From positions 62,001 to 126,000 of the forward strand of contig NZ_VIGV01000006.1 of the NCBI RefSeq assembly GCF_007858445.1: a stretch of DNA of 64,000 nucleotides, given 5' to 3'. Each line of letters opens with the position of its first letter. Position 1 is the stretch's first letter. Source of the stretch: Tsukamurella sputi. Lineage in GTDB: Bacteria > Actinomycetota > Actinomycetes > Mycobacteriales > Mycobacteriaceae. Of this stretch, positions 44,126 through 51,921 are shown piece by piece. A model generated the notes under the pieces. That model did no database searches. It was not told the origin of the DNA and saw only the letters and a program-made list of their open reading frames with translations. The position numbers were made by a program, and so were the translations under genes.

Positions 44126-44178
44126 GCCTTGATACCGGCTCCCGGAATGGGGGGAGGAGGGGGAGCCGGTATCAAGGC
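44126..44178. repeat. Perfect 18-bp inverted repeat with purine-rich loop upstream of the copper ATPase
   Basis: The arms GCCTTGATACCGGCTCCC (44126-44143) and its exact complement (44161-44178) flank a 17-nt loop that is almost only G and A on the plus strand. It lies in the 237-nt gap between the hydrolase gene and the ATPase. There is no U-run on either side. It could be a leader hairpin of the ATPase mRNA, an operator or a transposon scar. Confidence 0.85.
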
Positions 44179-44235
44179 TCAATCACGCAGCCACCGACGT
44201 GGGGGGAGACGTCATATGGCGGCCGCAAGACCTAC

Positions 44236-44251
44236 GATACGGGGTATACGC
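44236..44251. promoter_or_regulatory. Possible metal-regulator site upstream of the copper ATPase
   Basis: ATAC-GGG-GTAT symmetry within CGATACGGGGTATACG recalls the GGGGTAT half-site of CsoR-type copper repressors. It lies about 155 nt upstream of the ATPase start. No csoR gene is in the window. This is weak evidence. Confidence 0.25.
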
Positions 44252-44317
44252 GTACGGGTGCCACCTTTCGTGACATGCGTGTTCGTGCGCGAAGGCAACT
44301 TCCAACGATTGTTGTCG

Positions 44318-45397
44318 CTAACGTTGCGCGAGCGCAGCGCGAAGGACGTCGAGCGCGGCGTCCACGTCGACCCGCGCGTCGGCGCTCACTCCCACGGTGT
44401 TCAGGAAGCCGTGGAGCGCGCCAGGGGCCAGCTGCGTGGTGGCGTCGACGCCCGCGTCGCGCAGCCGCTGCGCGTAGGCCGCGCCCTCGTCGCGCAGCGG
44501 GTCGAAGCCCGCGACCACGACGTGCGTGCGCCCGATGCCTTCGAGGCCGTCGGCGTGCAGCAGGTCGAACTTCGGGTCGGTGTCCTGCCCGGGCTCCGGC
44601 GTGTAGAGCTCCCGGAAGAAGTCGATGTCGGCCTTCGTGAGGAAGTAGCCGCTGGCGAAGGTGTCGCGGCTGCGGTTCTCCGGATCGGCACCGGTCACGG
44701 GGTAGAAGAGGAGCGAGAACGCCGGCTGCGGGCCGCCGGCCAGCGCCAGCTCGCGCGCGGCGACACCCGCGAGGTTGCCGCCCGCGCTGTCGCCCGACAC
44801 CGCCACCCGGGACGGATCGGCGCCCAGCTGATCGGCGTGCGCGATGGCCCACGCGGTCGCGGCGACGGCGTCGTCGGCGGCCGCGGGGAAGATCGCCTCG
44901 GGGGCCAGCCGGTAGTCGACGGCGAGCACCCGCACGCGCGCCCGGTCCGCGATGTACCGGCACGGCGCGTCGTGCGAGTCGAGATCGCCGAGGACGAAGC
45001 CGCCGCCGTGGAAGAAGACGACGAGCGGGGAGCCCGCGTCGAGCCCGGCCGGCGTGTAGAGGCGCGCCGGGAGGGGGCCGGCCGCACCGTCGACCATGAG
45101 GCCCCGCGCGCCGACCGACGGGGCCGTGCCCGCGCCGACCGCCCGGCTCAGCTGCAGCATCGAGGCGCGGGAGAAGGCGATATCGCGGGCGCCGGAGAGG
45201 CCGTCGACGCCCTGCAGGCTCAGCAGCCGCAGAATGATCTGCGAGTCGAGGTCCAGCTCGTTGCCCTCGACGGTCTGCGGCGTGCCGAGCCGCTGCTTGA
45301 CCGGCAGGGGGAGGCTGAAGAGCAGCTTCGCAGCGCCCGCGACGAGCGGGGTGGGGATCTGCAGGGCCAGCTTCTGGAGGACTTCGGTGAGCGCCAT
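44318..45397 (-). CDS. HSL-family alpha/beta hydrolase (esterase)
   Basis: A 359-residue carboxylesterase of the hormone-sensitive lipase family. HGGGF near residue 130 is the oxyanion motif. GDSAGG near 195 carries the nucleophile serine, and the Asp (VAGFDPLRDEG) and His (GALHGF) complete the triad. The first 70 residues form a helical cap. It resembles LipH/LipN/NlhH-type mycobacterial esterases. It is a monocistronic gene on the minus strand, 22 nt downstream of the PaiB-like gene. Confidence 0.88.
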   Translation of the reverse strand: MALTEVLQKLALQIPTPLVAGAAKLLFSLPLPVKQRLGTPQTVEGNELDLDSQIILRLLSLQGVDGLSGARDIAFSRASMLQLSRAVGAGTAPSVGARGLMVDGAAGPLPARLYTPAGLDAGSPLVVFFHGGGFVLGDLDSHDAPCRYIADRARVRVLAVDYRLAPEAIFPAAADDAVAATAWAIAHADQLGADPSRVAVSGDSAGGNLAGVAARELALAGGPQPAFSLLFYPVTGADPENRSRDTFASGYFLTKADIDFFRELYTPEPGQDTDPKFDLLHADGLEGIGRTHVVVAGFDPLRDEGAAYAQRLRDAGVDATTQLAPGALHGFLNTVGVSADARVDVDAALDVLRAALAQR

Positions 45398-45419
45398 GTC
45401 ACTGATAGTAGGACGCGGG

Positions 45420-46025
45420 TCACATATCAGCGCGGGTGCGTCGCATCTCCTCGGCCGCCGCGGGCGCCACCCCGTCCAGGGCGGATTGGACGCCGTCGAT
45501 GTCGCGCGCGGCGCGGCCGCGACTCCACTTCTGCTTCGCCGTCACCTCGCGCACGGCGATCTGCACCCCCACGATCGCCTTGAGCTGCTGCTCGATGTAC
45601 CCGGCGGGCGCGTCGTCGACCGACCAGGGAGCCGGTCTGGAGGCCTCGTGGCGCCGGGTCAGTCGTTCGACGATCCCGCGGGTCGCGGCCGGGTCGTCGA
45701 GGATTCGGGCCGTTCCCCGGATGTGGACCTCACTGTAGTTCCAGGTGGGGACGGCGCGGCCGTGCTCGTCCTTCGACGGGTACCAGCTCGGCGAGACGTA
45801 GGCGTCCGGACCGGTCACGACGAGCAGGACGTCGGCGCCGTCGAGCGCGCGCCAGTGGCGGTTCGCCCGTGCCAGGTGGGCGATGACGAGGTCGCCGTCC
45901 CACAGCACCGGCAGGGTCGTCGCGTCGAGTCCGCCGGCCGCGGAGAAGAGAGTGCCGATGCTGGCCGCGGCCACGATGTCGCGGGCCCGCGCCTCGCCCG
46001 CCCGGTCCGGTGCCGCGACGTACAT
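45420..46025 (-). CDS. PaiB-like FMN-binding protein
   Basis: A 201-residue protein of the FMN-binding negative transcriptional regulator (PaiB) family. Family marks include MYVAAPDRA at the start, IGTLFSA, HLARANRHW, and YVSPSWYPSK...VPTWNYSEVHIRG. PaiB proteins have a split-barrel FMN fold; the name 'regulator' comes from Bacillus and may not apply here. Its start overlaps the previous stop by 1 nt (TGATG), so it is coupled to the DUF5313-like gene. Confidence 0.85.
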   Translation of the reverse strand: MYVAAPDRAGEARARDIVAAASIGTLFSAAGGLDATTLPVLWDGDLVIAHLARANRHWRALDGADVLLVVTGPDAYVSPSWYPSKDEHGRAVPTWNYSEVHIRGTARILDDPAATRGIVERLTRRHEASRPAPWSVDDAPAGYIEQQLKAIVGVQIAVREVTAKQKWSRGRAARDIDGVQSALDGVAPAAAEEMRRTRADM

Positions 46026-46417
46026 CAGTGGTCCCGCGGGCCGTACTTGGCGAGGTAGTCCGCGTGCAGGTCGGCCTCGCGCTCGCGGGCGATCACGTCG
46101 ACGAGGTCGGGGTCCAGGCCGTGGTGCCGCAGCCGGGCGCGCCGGTAGATCTTGTTCAGCGCGATCGCGAAGTAGACGAAGGGGATGAAGATCGGCAGCG
46201 TCATCGTCGCCTTGTTCAGCACCGAGGTCGGGAAGAACCAGAACGGGATCAGGATGATGAAGCAGGGGATGGCGAACCGGACCACGGTGCGCCACGCCGC
46301 GCGGGGGCCGGCGAGGTCGTTCGCCACCCACTCGTGCATCGACGGCGGCAGCACCTTGCGCCCGTAGGCGTAGGGGATGAACTGCCACGGCGTGGGCTTG
46401 CTCCGGTCCTCACTCAT
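46025..46417 (-). CDS. DUF5313-like membrane protein
   Basis: A 130-residue protein. KPTPWQFIPYAYGRKVLPPSMHEWVANDLAGP at the start matches my memory of the DUF5313 family of Mycobacteriales. Two hydrophobic segments (about 50-70 and 75-95) and a charged C-terminal tail (DVIAREREADLHADYLAKYG) follow. GGAGG lies 1-5 nt before the ATG at 46417. The function is unknown. It overlaps the PaiB-like gene by 1 nt and is divergent from a TetR gene, which starts 37 nt away. Confidence 0.72.
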   Translation of the reverse strand: MSEDRSKPTPWQFIPYAYGRKVLPPSMHEWVANDLAGPRAAWRTVVRFAIPCFIILIPFWFFPTSVLNKATMTLPIFIPFVYFAIALNKIYRRARLRHHGLDPDLVDVIAREREADLHADYLAKYGPRDH

Positions 46418-46453
46418 GCCTCCATGATCCCACTGCGCATAGAATCGGACGTT

Positions 46454-47086
46454 GTGAGTCCCGGCAGAAACGATCAGACCGCGCAGAGCATCCTGTCTGC
46501 AGCGGTGTCGAGCATCGGCAGCGTCGGCATTTCGCGGACCACGATGGAGAACGTCGCCAACCTCGCGGGCATCGGCGTGGCCACCGTCTACCGTCGGTTC
46601 AACCGCAAGGACAACCTCGTCCAGCAGGCCATCCGCTACGAGGCCGAGCAGCTGCTCAAGACGGTGGAACAGCAGGTCCAGGGGCTGAGCACGGTCGAGG
46701 AGGCGCTGACCGAGGGCTTCGTCGCTTTCCTGCGAGAGGCGCATCGTCGGCCGCTGATCCGCGGCATCGGCGACGGCAACGTGGTCGTGGGCCTGCCGAT
46801 GATCGCGCAGGGCGGCGGCATGGTGATCGAGATCGGCCGGGAGTTCGCGGCGAACATCATCGCGGGCTTCCAGGCCGGCGGCACGCTGCCGGAATTCGAT
46901 CCCAAGCCGATCGCGGAGATCTTCGCGCGCGTCGGGCATTCGGTGCTGCTCGCCCCGGACGGCCTGATCAGCTTCGACGATCCGTACACCGCGGGCCGCG
47001 TGGTCCGCGAGTGCCTCATGCCCGCGATCGCGGCGCAGGCCGCCGCCGCGAGCGGCGGCGCGAGCGAGCAGGGCGGCGCGCAGTGA
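46454..47086 (+). CDS. TetR-family transcriptional regulator
   Basis: A 210-residue TetR-type protein. The helix-turn-helix is ISRTTMENVANLAGIGVATVYRRFNRKDNLVQQAI near residues 27-58. The C-terminus is Ala/Gly/Ser-rich. It is read from GTG at 46454, 37 nt from the divergent DUF5313-like gene. The stop overlaps the GNAT gene by 4 nt, so regulator, acetyltransferase and BluB form one operon. The target is unknown. Confidence 0.87.
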   Translation: MSPGRNDQTAQSILSAAVSSIGSVGISRTTMENVANLAGIGVATVYRRFNRKDNLVQQAIRYEAEQLLKTVEQQVQGLSTVEEALTEGFVAFLREAHRRPLIRGIGDGNVVVGLPMIAQGGGMVIEIGREFAANIIAGFQAGGTLPEFDPKPIAEIFARVGHSVLLAPDGLISFDDPYTAGRVVRECLMPAIAAQAAAASGGASEQGGAQ

Positions 47087-47580
47087 TCCGGCCCGCTGTA
47101 CCTGCCGACGTGCCGGAGATCCTGGCGATGATCGCCGAGCTCGCCGCGTACGAGAAGGAACCCGAGTCCGCCGTCGCGACCGTCGAGCAGCTGGAGGCCG
47201 CGCTGTTCGGTCCCGCGCCCGCGGTCTTCGCGCGGATCGCCGTGGAGCAGGGGCCCGACGGTGCCGAGAGCGTCGTCGGGATGGCGATCTACTTCCGCAC
47301 CTTCTCCACCTGGACCGGCACCCACGGCATCTGGCTGGAGGATCTGTACGTCCGGCCCGGCGTCCGCGGCGGCGGCCACGGTAAGAACCTGCTGGCGGCG
47401 CTGGCGCAGGAGTGCCGGGACAACGGCTACGAGCGACTCGAGTGGACGGTGCTCGACTGGAACGCGCCCGCGATCGGCTTCTACCGCTCGATCGGCGCGG
47501 TGCCGATGGACGAGTGGACCACCCAGCGGCTCACCGGCGATGCGCTGCAGTCCCTCGCAGCGCAGGCCGGCGGCGCCTGA
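47083..47580 (+). CDS. GNAT-family N-acetyltransferase
   Basis: A 165-residue acetyltransferase. IRPAVPADVPEIL at the start, EDLYVRPGVRGGGHGKNLLAAL (the acetyl-CoA loop, R/Q-x-x-G-x-G/A form) near 85-105, and DWNAPAIGFYRSIGA near 130-145 are typical of the spermidine/spermine- and diamine-acetyltransferase-like group (LEDLYV, NxxAxxFY). That resemblance makes a polyamine substrate worth testing, given the polyamine genes at 9-22 kb. GTG start overlaps the TetR stop; the stop overlaps the BluB start. Confidence 0.85.
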   Translation: MIRPAVPADVPEILAMIAELAAYEKEPESAVATVEQLEAALFGPAPAVFARIAVEQGPDGAESVVGMAIYFRTFSTWTGTHGIWLEDLYVRPGVRGGGHGKNLLAALAQECRDNGYERLEWTVLDWNAPAIGFYRSIGAVPMDEWTTQRLTGDALQSLAAQAGGA

Positions 47581-48221
47581 TGGACGTCTTCGAGGCGATC
47601 CTGCGCCGCCGCGACGTCCGCAACGAGTTCTCCGGCGAGCGGATCGACGAGGAGCGCCTGGTGCGGATCCTCGAGGCCGCGCACCGCGCGCCGAGCGTCG
47701 GCAACACCCAGCCGTGGGACTTCGTGGTGGTCCAGGATCCGGCCACACTCGCGCGGTTCGCCGGGCACGTCGGCGAGTGCCGGGAGGACTTCGCGCGGTC
47801 GCTGCCCGAGGATCGGAAAGACACCTTCAATCCGATCGTGATCGAGGGCATCGAGTCGTCGCGGACCGGTGTCGTCGTCACCTACGACCCGACGCGCGGC
47901 GGGACCCACATCCTGGGCCGTCACACCATCGACGAGACGGGCCACCTGTCGGTGGCGCTCGCCATCCAGAACCTGTGGCTGGCCGCGACGGCGGAGGGCG
48001 TCGGGGTCGGCTGGGTGTCCTTCTACCGGGAGCCCTTCCTGCGCGAGCTGGTCGGCGTGCCCGAGCACGTGCACGTCGTGGCGTGGCTGTGCGTCGGCCC
48101 CGTGACGGCCCTGCAGACGGTGCCCGACCTGGAGCGATTCGGGTGGCGCGAGCGCCGCCCGTTGGCCGAGGCGATGCATCGGGAGCGCTTCGCCGACGGG
48201 GATGTCGGCACTCATCGTTAG
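47580..48221 (+). CDS. bluB: 5,6-dimethylbenzimidazole synthase-like flavin enzyme
   Basis: A 213-residue nitroreductase-fold protein of the BluB family, which breaks down reduced FMN to the lower ligand of vitamin B12. RRDVRNEF near residue 12, AAHRAPSVGNTQPWDF near 36-52 and GVGVGWVSFY near 135-145 match BluB. Start and previous stop overlap (TGATG). No other cobalamin gene lies in the window, so it is an isolated B12 gene here, coupled to TetR and GNAT genes. Confidence 0.85.
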   Translation: MDVFEAILRRRDVRNEFSGERIDEERLVRILEAAHRAPSVGNTQPWDFVVVQDPATLARFAGHVGECREDFARSLPEDRKDTFNPIVIEGIESSRTGVVVTYDPTRGGTHILGRHTIDETGHLSVALAIQNLWLAATAEGVGVGWVSFYREPFLRELVGVPEHVHVVAWLCVGPVTALQTVPDLERFGWRERRPLAEAMHRERFADGDVGTHR

Positions 48222-48254
48222 ACTCGCATGTAATCAGCGAGGGGACGATCTGCA

Positions 48255-49616
48255 GTGAGCATGTTCAACGAGCGCGTCGGCCGGCGCGCGGTCCTGGCCG
48301 GTGCCGCCGCGGCGGTGCCCCTGGTGGCGGCCGGCTGCACGATCGGCGATCTGACCGGTGGCGGCACGAGCGCGGGGCCCTCCACGCCGCCGAAGGATCC
48401 CGCGGAGGTCACCGTCGCGCCGGCCGACGGTGCGCAGGCCGTCAGTCCGATCACCCCGGTCACGGTGTCGATCGCCAAGGCCGTCCTGGGCTCGGTCACC
48501 CTGACCGACGCGAACGGCACCGCGGTCGAGGGCACGCTGTCGACGGACATGCTGAGTTGGAAGGCGTCGAAGCCGCTGGCCTACAACGCGCAGTACACAC
48601 TGGTCGCGAAGTACGAGACGCTGGGCCAGCAGCGCGAGAAGCGCACCACCTTCTCCACCGTCGCGGTCGACGAGACGAACAAGACGGCGCCCTACTTCGA
48701 GAACACGGGCGGCATGTCGCTGACCGACGGCGCGGTCTACGGAGTCGGGCAGGTCGCTGTCGTCCACTTCGACGAGGCGATCAAGGACCGCGCGATGGCG
48801 CAGAAGCTGCTCAAGGTCACCACCACCCCGTCGGTGCCGGGCGCGTGGATGTGGACCACCGACAAGACGGTGGCGTGGCGGCCCAAGGACTACTACCCGT
48901 CGGGTACCAAGGTCTCCATCGAGGTCAACGCCTTCGGCAAGGAGGTCAGCCCCGGCCTGTGGGGTGAGAAGGACATCGCGATCTCGTTCTCGATCGGCGA
49001 ATCGCACGTCTCCATCGCCGATGACAACACCAAGCAGGTGCAGGTCTTCGTGAACGGCCAGATGGTGCGCTCGATGCCCACGTCGATGGGGCAGGGCGGT
49101 GAGCAGGTGATCAACGGCAAGTCCTTCCACTTCTGGACGCAGCGCGGCGTGTACACGGTGCTCGACAAGGCGAATCCGGTGATCATGGACTCCTCCACGT
49201 ACGGCCTGCCGATCAACTCGCGCCTCGGCTACAAGCAGTCCATCGGCTGGGCCACCCGCATCAGCAACGACGGCATCTACCTGCACGCCCTCGACAACAT
49301 CGGCGCGCAGGGCGTGCGGAACGAGTCGCACGGCTGCCTCAATCTGAGCCCCGCGAACGCGCAGTGGTTCTTCGGGCTCTCGCAGCCGGGTGACGTGGTG
49401 GAGGTGCGCAACACCGGCGGCCCCGCGCTCGAGCAGTGGCAGAACGGCGACTGGTCCGTGCCCTGGGCGACCTGGATCGCAGGGAGCGCCATCCCGGTCG
49501 ACGGCAACGGGACACCCCTGACGACCTCCGCCGCCCCCACGACCTCGGCCGCCCCCACGACGACGCCTGCGGTCCCGCCGACGGGTGCGCCCGCCTCCGG
49601 TACCCCGGGAGGCTGA
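48255..49616 (+). CDS. L,D-transpeptidase (peptidoglycan 3-3 cross-linking), lipoprotein
   Basis: A 453-residue Ldt-type enzyme. The signal peptide ends in the lipobox AAGC (Cys28). About 50-245 holds two Ig-like domains, as in mycobacterial Ldt proteins. The YkuD domain (about 250-390) has His344 (IYLHALDN) and the catalytic ESHGCLNL (Cys361). A C-terminal Thr/Ala/Pro tail of about 30 residues follows. It reads from GTG at 48255; ATG two codons later is equally possible. It makes meso-Dap 3-3 cross-links in peptidoglycan. Confidence 0.92.
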   Translation: MSMFNERVGRRAVLAGAAAAVPLVAAGCTIGDLTGGGTSAGPSTPPKDPAEVTVAPADGAQAVSPITPVTVSIAKAVLGSVTLTDANGTAVEGTLSTDMLSWKASKPLAYNAQYTLVAKYETLGQQREKRTTFSTVAVDETNKTAPYFENTGGMSLTDGAVYGVGQVAVVHFDEAIKDRAMAQKLLKVTTTPSVPGAWMWTTDKTVAWRPKDYYPSGTKVSIEVNAFGKEVSPGLWGEKDIAISFSIGESHVSIADDNTKQVQVFVNGQMVRSMPTSMGQGGEQVINGKSFHFWTQRGVYTVLDKANPVIMDSSTYGLPINSRLGYKQSIGWATRISNDGIYLHALDNIGAQGVRNESHGCLNLSPANAQWFFGLSQPGDVVEVRNTGGPALEQWQNGDWSVPWATWIAGSAIPVDGNGTPLTTSAAPTTSAAPTTTPAVPPTGAPASGTPGG

Positions 49617-49668
49617 TCCCGCGGCGGTACCGGGGCGTACCGGCGGCGTCGGCCGCCCTCGGCTCGAC

Positions 49669-50883
49669 CTACGCGACGGCGGACCGTCGGCCCCGCATGC
49701 CGATCGCGGCGGCGGCGAGGCAGGCGGCGGCCACGGCGAACGCGAACCAGGGAAAGATCGTCGCGGTGCTGTACTGCGTGGCGAGGTAGCCCGCGATCAC
49801 CGTGGGCACGCCCATCGCGAGGTAACCCAGCAGGTAGTAGGCGCTCATCACCTGGCCGCGGGCGTGGGCGGGCGCGACGGACGCGAGGTGCCGCAGCGAG
49901 CCGCCGAAGGCCAGCCCGAAGGTGGCGCCGAGCAGGATCGTGTCGGCGACGATGAGCCAGGTGTGGCCGTACTCGACCGCGACCACGGCCAGCGCGAGCG
50001 AGGCGGCGAGCCCGATGTCGCCGACGATCGCCATCGGCCGGGCGGGATAGCGCCCGCCGAAGTACTGCGAGACCGCCGAGGCGATCGCCATGACGGCGAC
50101 GAGGCCGCCGGTGAAGATCACCGAGTGGTGGCCCGTGACGTGCTGCACGAGCGCGGGGTAGAGGCTGAGGAAGACGCCCAGCACCGACCAGGCGGTGATG
50201 ATGCCGATGCCGGAGAACCAGAAGTCGGACGTGATCTCGCCGGGCACGCTCGGGCGGCTGAGCCGGACGCGCTCGCCCGTGCGGCCGACATGGGGCTCGA
50301 TCAGCGCGATCACGCCGAGCAGGATCGCGAGCACCACGACACCCATGGTGATGAACGGCGTGCGCAGCGGGTGCGGCGCGTACTGGGCGACGGCCGCGGC
50401 GCCGAGCGCGGTGGCGGCGATCCCGACGTTGAGGAAGACGCCCGACAGCATGCCGTTGCGGGCCCCGTCGGTGGGCCGTACGTCGAGCAGGGCGGCGCCC
50501 GCGACCACGGTGATCGAGCCGATCGCCGCGCCGTGCAGGAAGCGGGCCAGGATCAGCTGCCATTCCGCGCCCGCGAACAGGAACAGCACCAGCCCGACGA
50601 GGATCGTCACGACGGCGGCGAGCAGTACCGGCTTGCGGCCGACGGCGTCGGAGATCGGCCCGACGGTCAGTGCCGCGCCGAGTGCCCCGATCGCGTAGAC
50701 CGCGAAGACGACCGTGGTCGACAGCGCCGACATGTGCCACTGCTGCTGGTAGAGCGGGTACAGGGGCGACGGCAGCCCGGAGACGCCGAGCGCCAGGGCG
50801 AGCAGGGTGAGCAGGAGGGCGAAGGACCAGCGCTGCGGGTGGACATGGGTCGACGGTGTCGCGACCTGCTGCGCCAGGCTCAT
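49669..50883 (-). CDS. MFS transporter
   Basis: A 404-residue major facilitator with 12 predicted helices. The loop after helix 2 carries GPISDAVGRKPVLL, the typical MFS motif A, and helix 4 starts LILARFLHGAAIGS. It resembles drug/sugar efflux (DHA1-type) members. The ATG at 50883 gives a short cytoplasmic N-terminus; the ArsR-like gene is divergent. A 24-bp perfect palindrome lies in between and is likely the repressor site. Substrate unknown. Confidence 0.87.
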   Translation of the reverse strand: MSLAQQVATPSTHVHPQRWSFALLLTLLALALGVSGLPSPLYPLYQQQWHMSALSTTVVFAVYAIGALGAALTVGPISDAVGRKPVLLAAVVTILVGLVLFLFAGAEWQLILARFLHGAAIGSITVVAGAALLDVRPTDGARNGMLSGVFLNVGIAATALGAAAVAQYAPHPLRTPFITMGVVVLAILLGVIALIEPHVGRTGERVRLSRPSVPGEITSDFWFSGIGIITAWSVLGVFLSLYPALVQHVTGHHSVIFTGGLVAVMAIASAVSQYFGGRYPARPMAIVGDIGLAASLALAVVAVEYGHTWLIVADTILLGATFGLAFGGSLRHLASVAPAHARGQVMSAYYLLGYLAMGVPTVIAGYLATQYSTATIFPWFAFAVAAACLAAAAIGMRGRRSAVA

Positions 50884-50905
50884 CTTCGCCTCCGGGTGTA
50901 CGGTG

Positions 50906-50929
50906 GTGGTTCGACGATCGTCGAACCAC
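50906..50929. promoter_or_regulatory. 24-bp perfect palindrome between the MFS and ArsR genes
   Basis: GTGGTTCGACGA followed directly by its complement TCGTCGAACCAC, with no spacer. It lies 22 nt upstream of the MFS start. A degenerate copy, GGTTCGA...TCAAACC, lies at 50946-50965 nearer the regulator gene. The divergent ArsR-type protein is the obvious binder. Confidence 0.75.
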
Positions 50930-50987
50930 TGGCCACGGTACACCCGGTTCGACGAAGATCAAACCGTTGTCTCAGGGAACGAGAAAC

Positions 50988-51317
50988 ATGACCGACGCCA
51001 TCGCCACCGTCCCGCTGCACACCGTGCTGAGCGCGCTGGCCGATCCCGTGCGCCTGGAGATGGTGCGTCGCCTCCATCGCGAGCAGCGCCCGCTGGCGTG
51101 CGCCGAGCTGTACGACGGGGTCACCAAGGCCACGGCCAGCCACCACTTCAAGGTGCTGCGCGAGGCGGGGCTCACCCGCCGTGATGATCTGGGTTCCACG
51201 GCCCGGCAGCTGCTGTTGGTGGACGAGGTGAATGCGGCGTATCCCGGCCTCCTGGATTCGGTGCTGGGGGCCGCTGAGCGCGAGGCGACATCGCGATCCA
51301 CGCCAGCCACAGCGTGA
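50988..51317 (+). CDS. ArsR-family transcriptional regulator
   Basis: A 109-residue winged-helix regulator. LHTVLSALADPVRLEMVRRLHREQ at the start and KATASHHFKVLREAGLTRR (recognition helix) near 48-66 are classic ArsR. No metal-binding Cys pair is visible; only one Cys (CAELYDG) is present, so it is probably an organic-ligand sensor that controls the divergent MFS pump. The 3' end lies inside the opposing DUF998-like gene by 146 nt. Confidence 0.88.
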   Translation: MTDAIATVPLHTVLSALADPVRLEMVRRLHREQRPLACAELYDGVTKATASHHFKVLREAGLTRRDDLGSTARQLLLVDEVNAAYPGLLDSVLGAAEREATSRSTPATA

Positions 51318-51912
51318 GCGTGACGACCTGCGTCCGCTGCGCCAGGCCGAGGTAGAGCGCCGGCTCCAGCATCGCGGCCAGCGTCCACGCGGTCGACAGT
51401 AGGAACAGCACGCCCAGCCCGAGCGCGAGCCGCGCGCCGTCGAACCCCGTGCCGCCGGCGCACGACCGGCGCCACAGCGCCCAGGCGAGCACCGCGACGA
51501 CCCCGCCGAAGCCCGCGATCCCGGACGAGACCGCATGTCCGACGTGGGTCCAGGGCACCTCTCCGGCGAGCTCGCGGGCGGCGCAGGCCGCGTCGGTGGT
51601 GGGTGTGCAGGACAGGGGGAGGAGAGCATCGCCCACGGTCGCGGCCCCGAGCAGTGCCAGTCCGGCCAGGCCAATCACGGCGAGGCGGGACGTGGGCCGG
51701 CCGGCGCGGTGGGCGAGGGCCGCGGCGAGCACGAAGGTGGTTCCGGCGAGGACGTCGGTGGTGCGGAAGAACCTGGCGTGGGGTTGGCCGACGGCGCCGA
51801 TCTCGCTGAGGTAGGACGTGAGCGGACTCAACTGCGAGCCCAGCAGCGGCGCGATCAGCCACGCGGAGTAGAGCACCGTCCCGGCGAGCAGGATGAGTCG
51901 GGCGCGGCGCAT
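51172..51912 (-). CDS. DUF998-like membrane protein
   Basis: A 246-residue protein with about six helices. SPLTSYLSEIGAVGQPHARFFRTTDVLAG near residue 29 is the mark of the DUF998 family of unknown function. The final 35 residues are Pro/Gly/Arg-rich and are encoded antisense to the ArsR gene; they may be a late extension of the reading frame. Its start lies 9 nt after the stop of the upstream CtaG-like gene, so the two are probably co-transcribed. Confidence 0.72.
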   Translation of the reverse strand: MRRARLILLAGTVLYSAWLIAPLLGSQLSPLTSYLSEIGAVGQPHARFFRTTDVLAGTTFVLAAALAHRAGRPTSRLAVIGLAGLALLGAATVGDALLPLSCTPTTDAACAARELAGEVPWTHVGHAVSSGIAGFGGVVAVLAWALWRRSCAGGTGFDGARLALGLGVLFLLSTAWTLAAMLEPALYLGLAQRTQVVTLTLWLAWIAMSPRAQRPPAPNPGGRDTPHSPRPPTAAAGPWNPDHHGG

Positions 51913-51921
51913 GGCCCCACG

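Noticed and set aside
44126-44178. Rho-independent terminator or known riboswitch for the hairpin upstream of the ATPase
   Set aside because: No U-tract on either strand and no riboswitch consensus I know. It is kept as an unexplained repeat.
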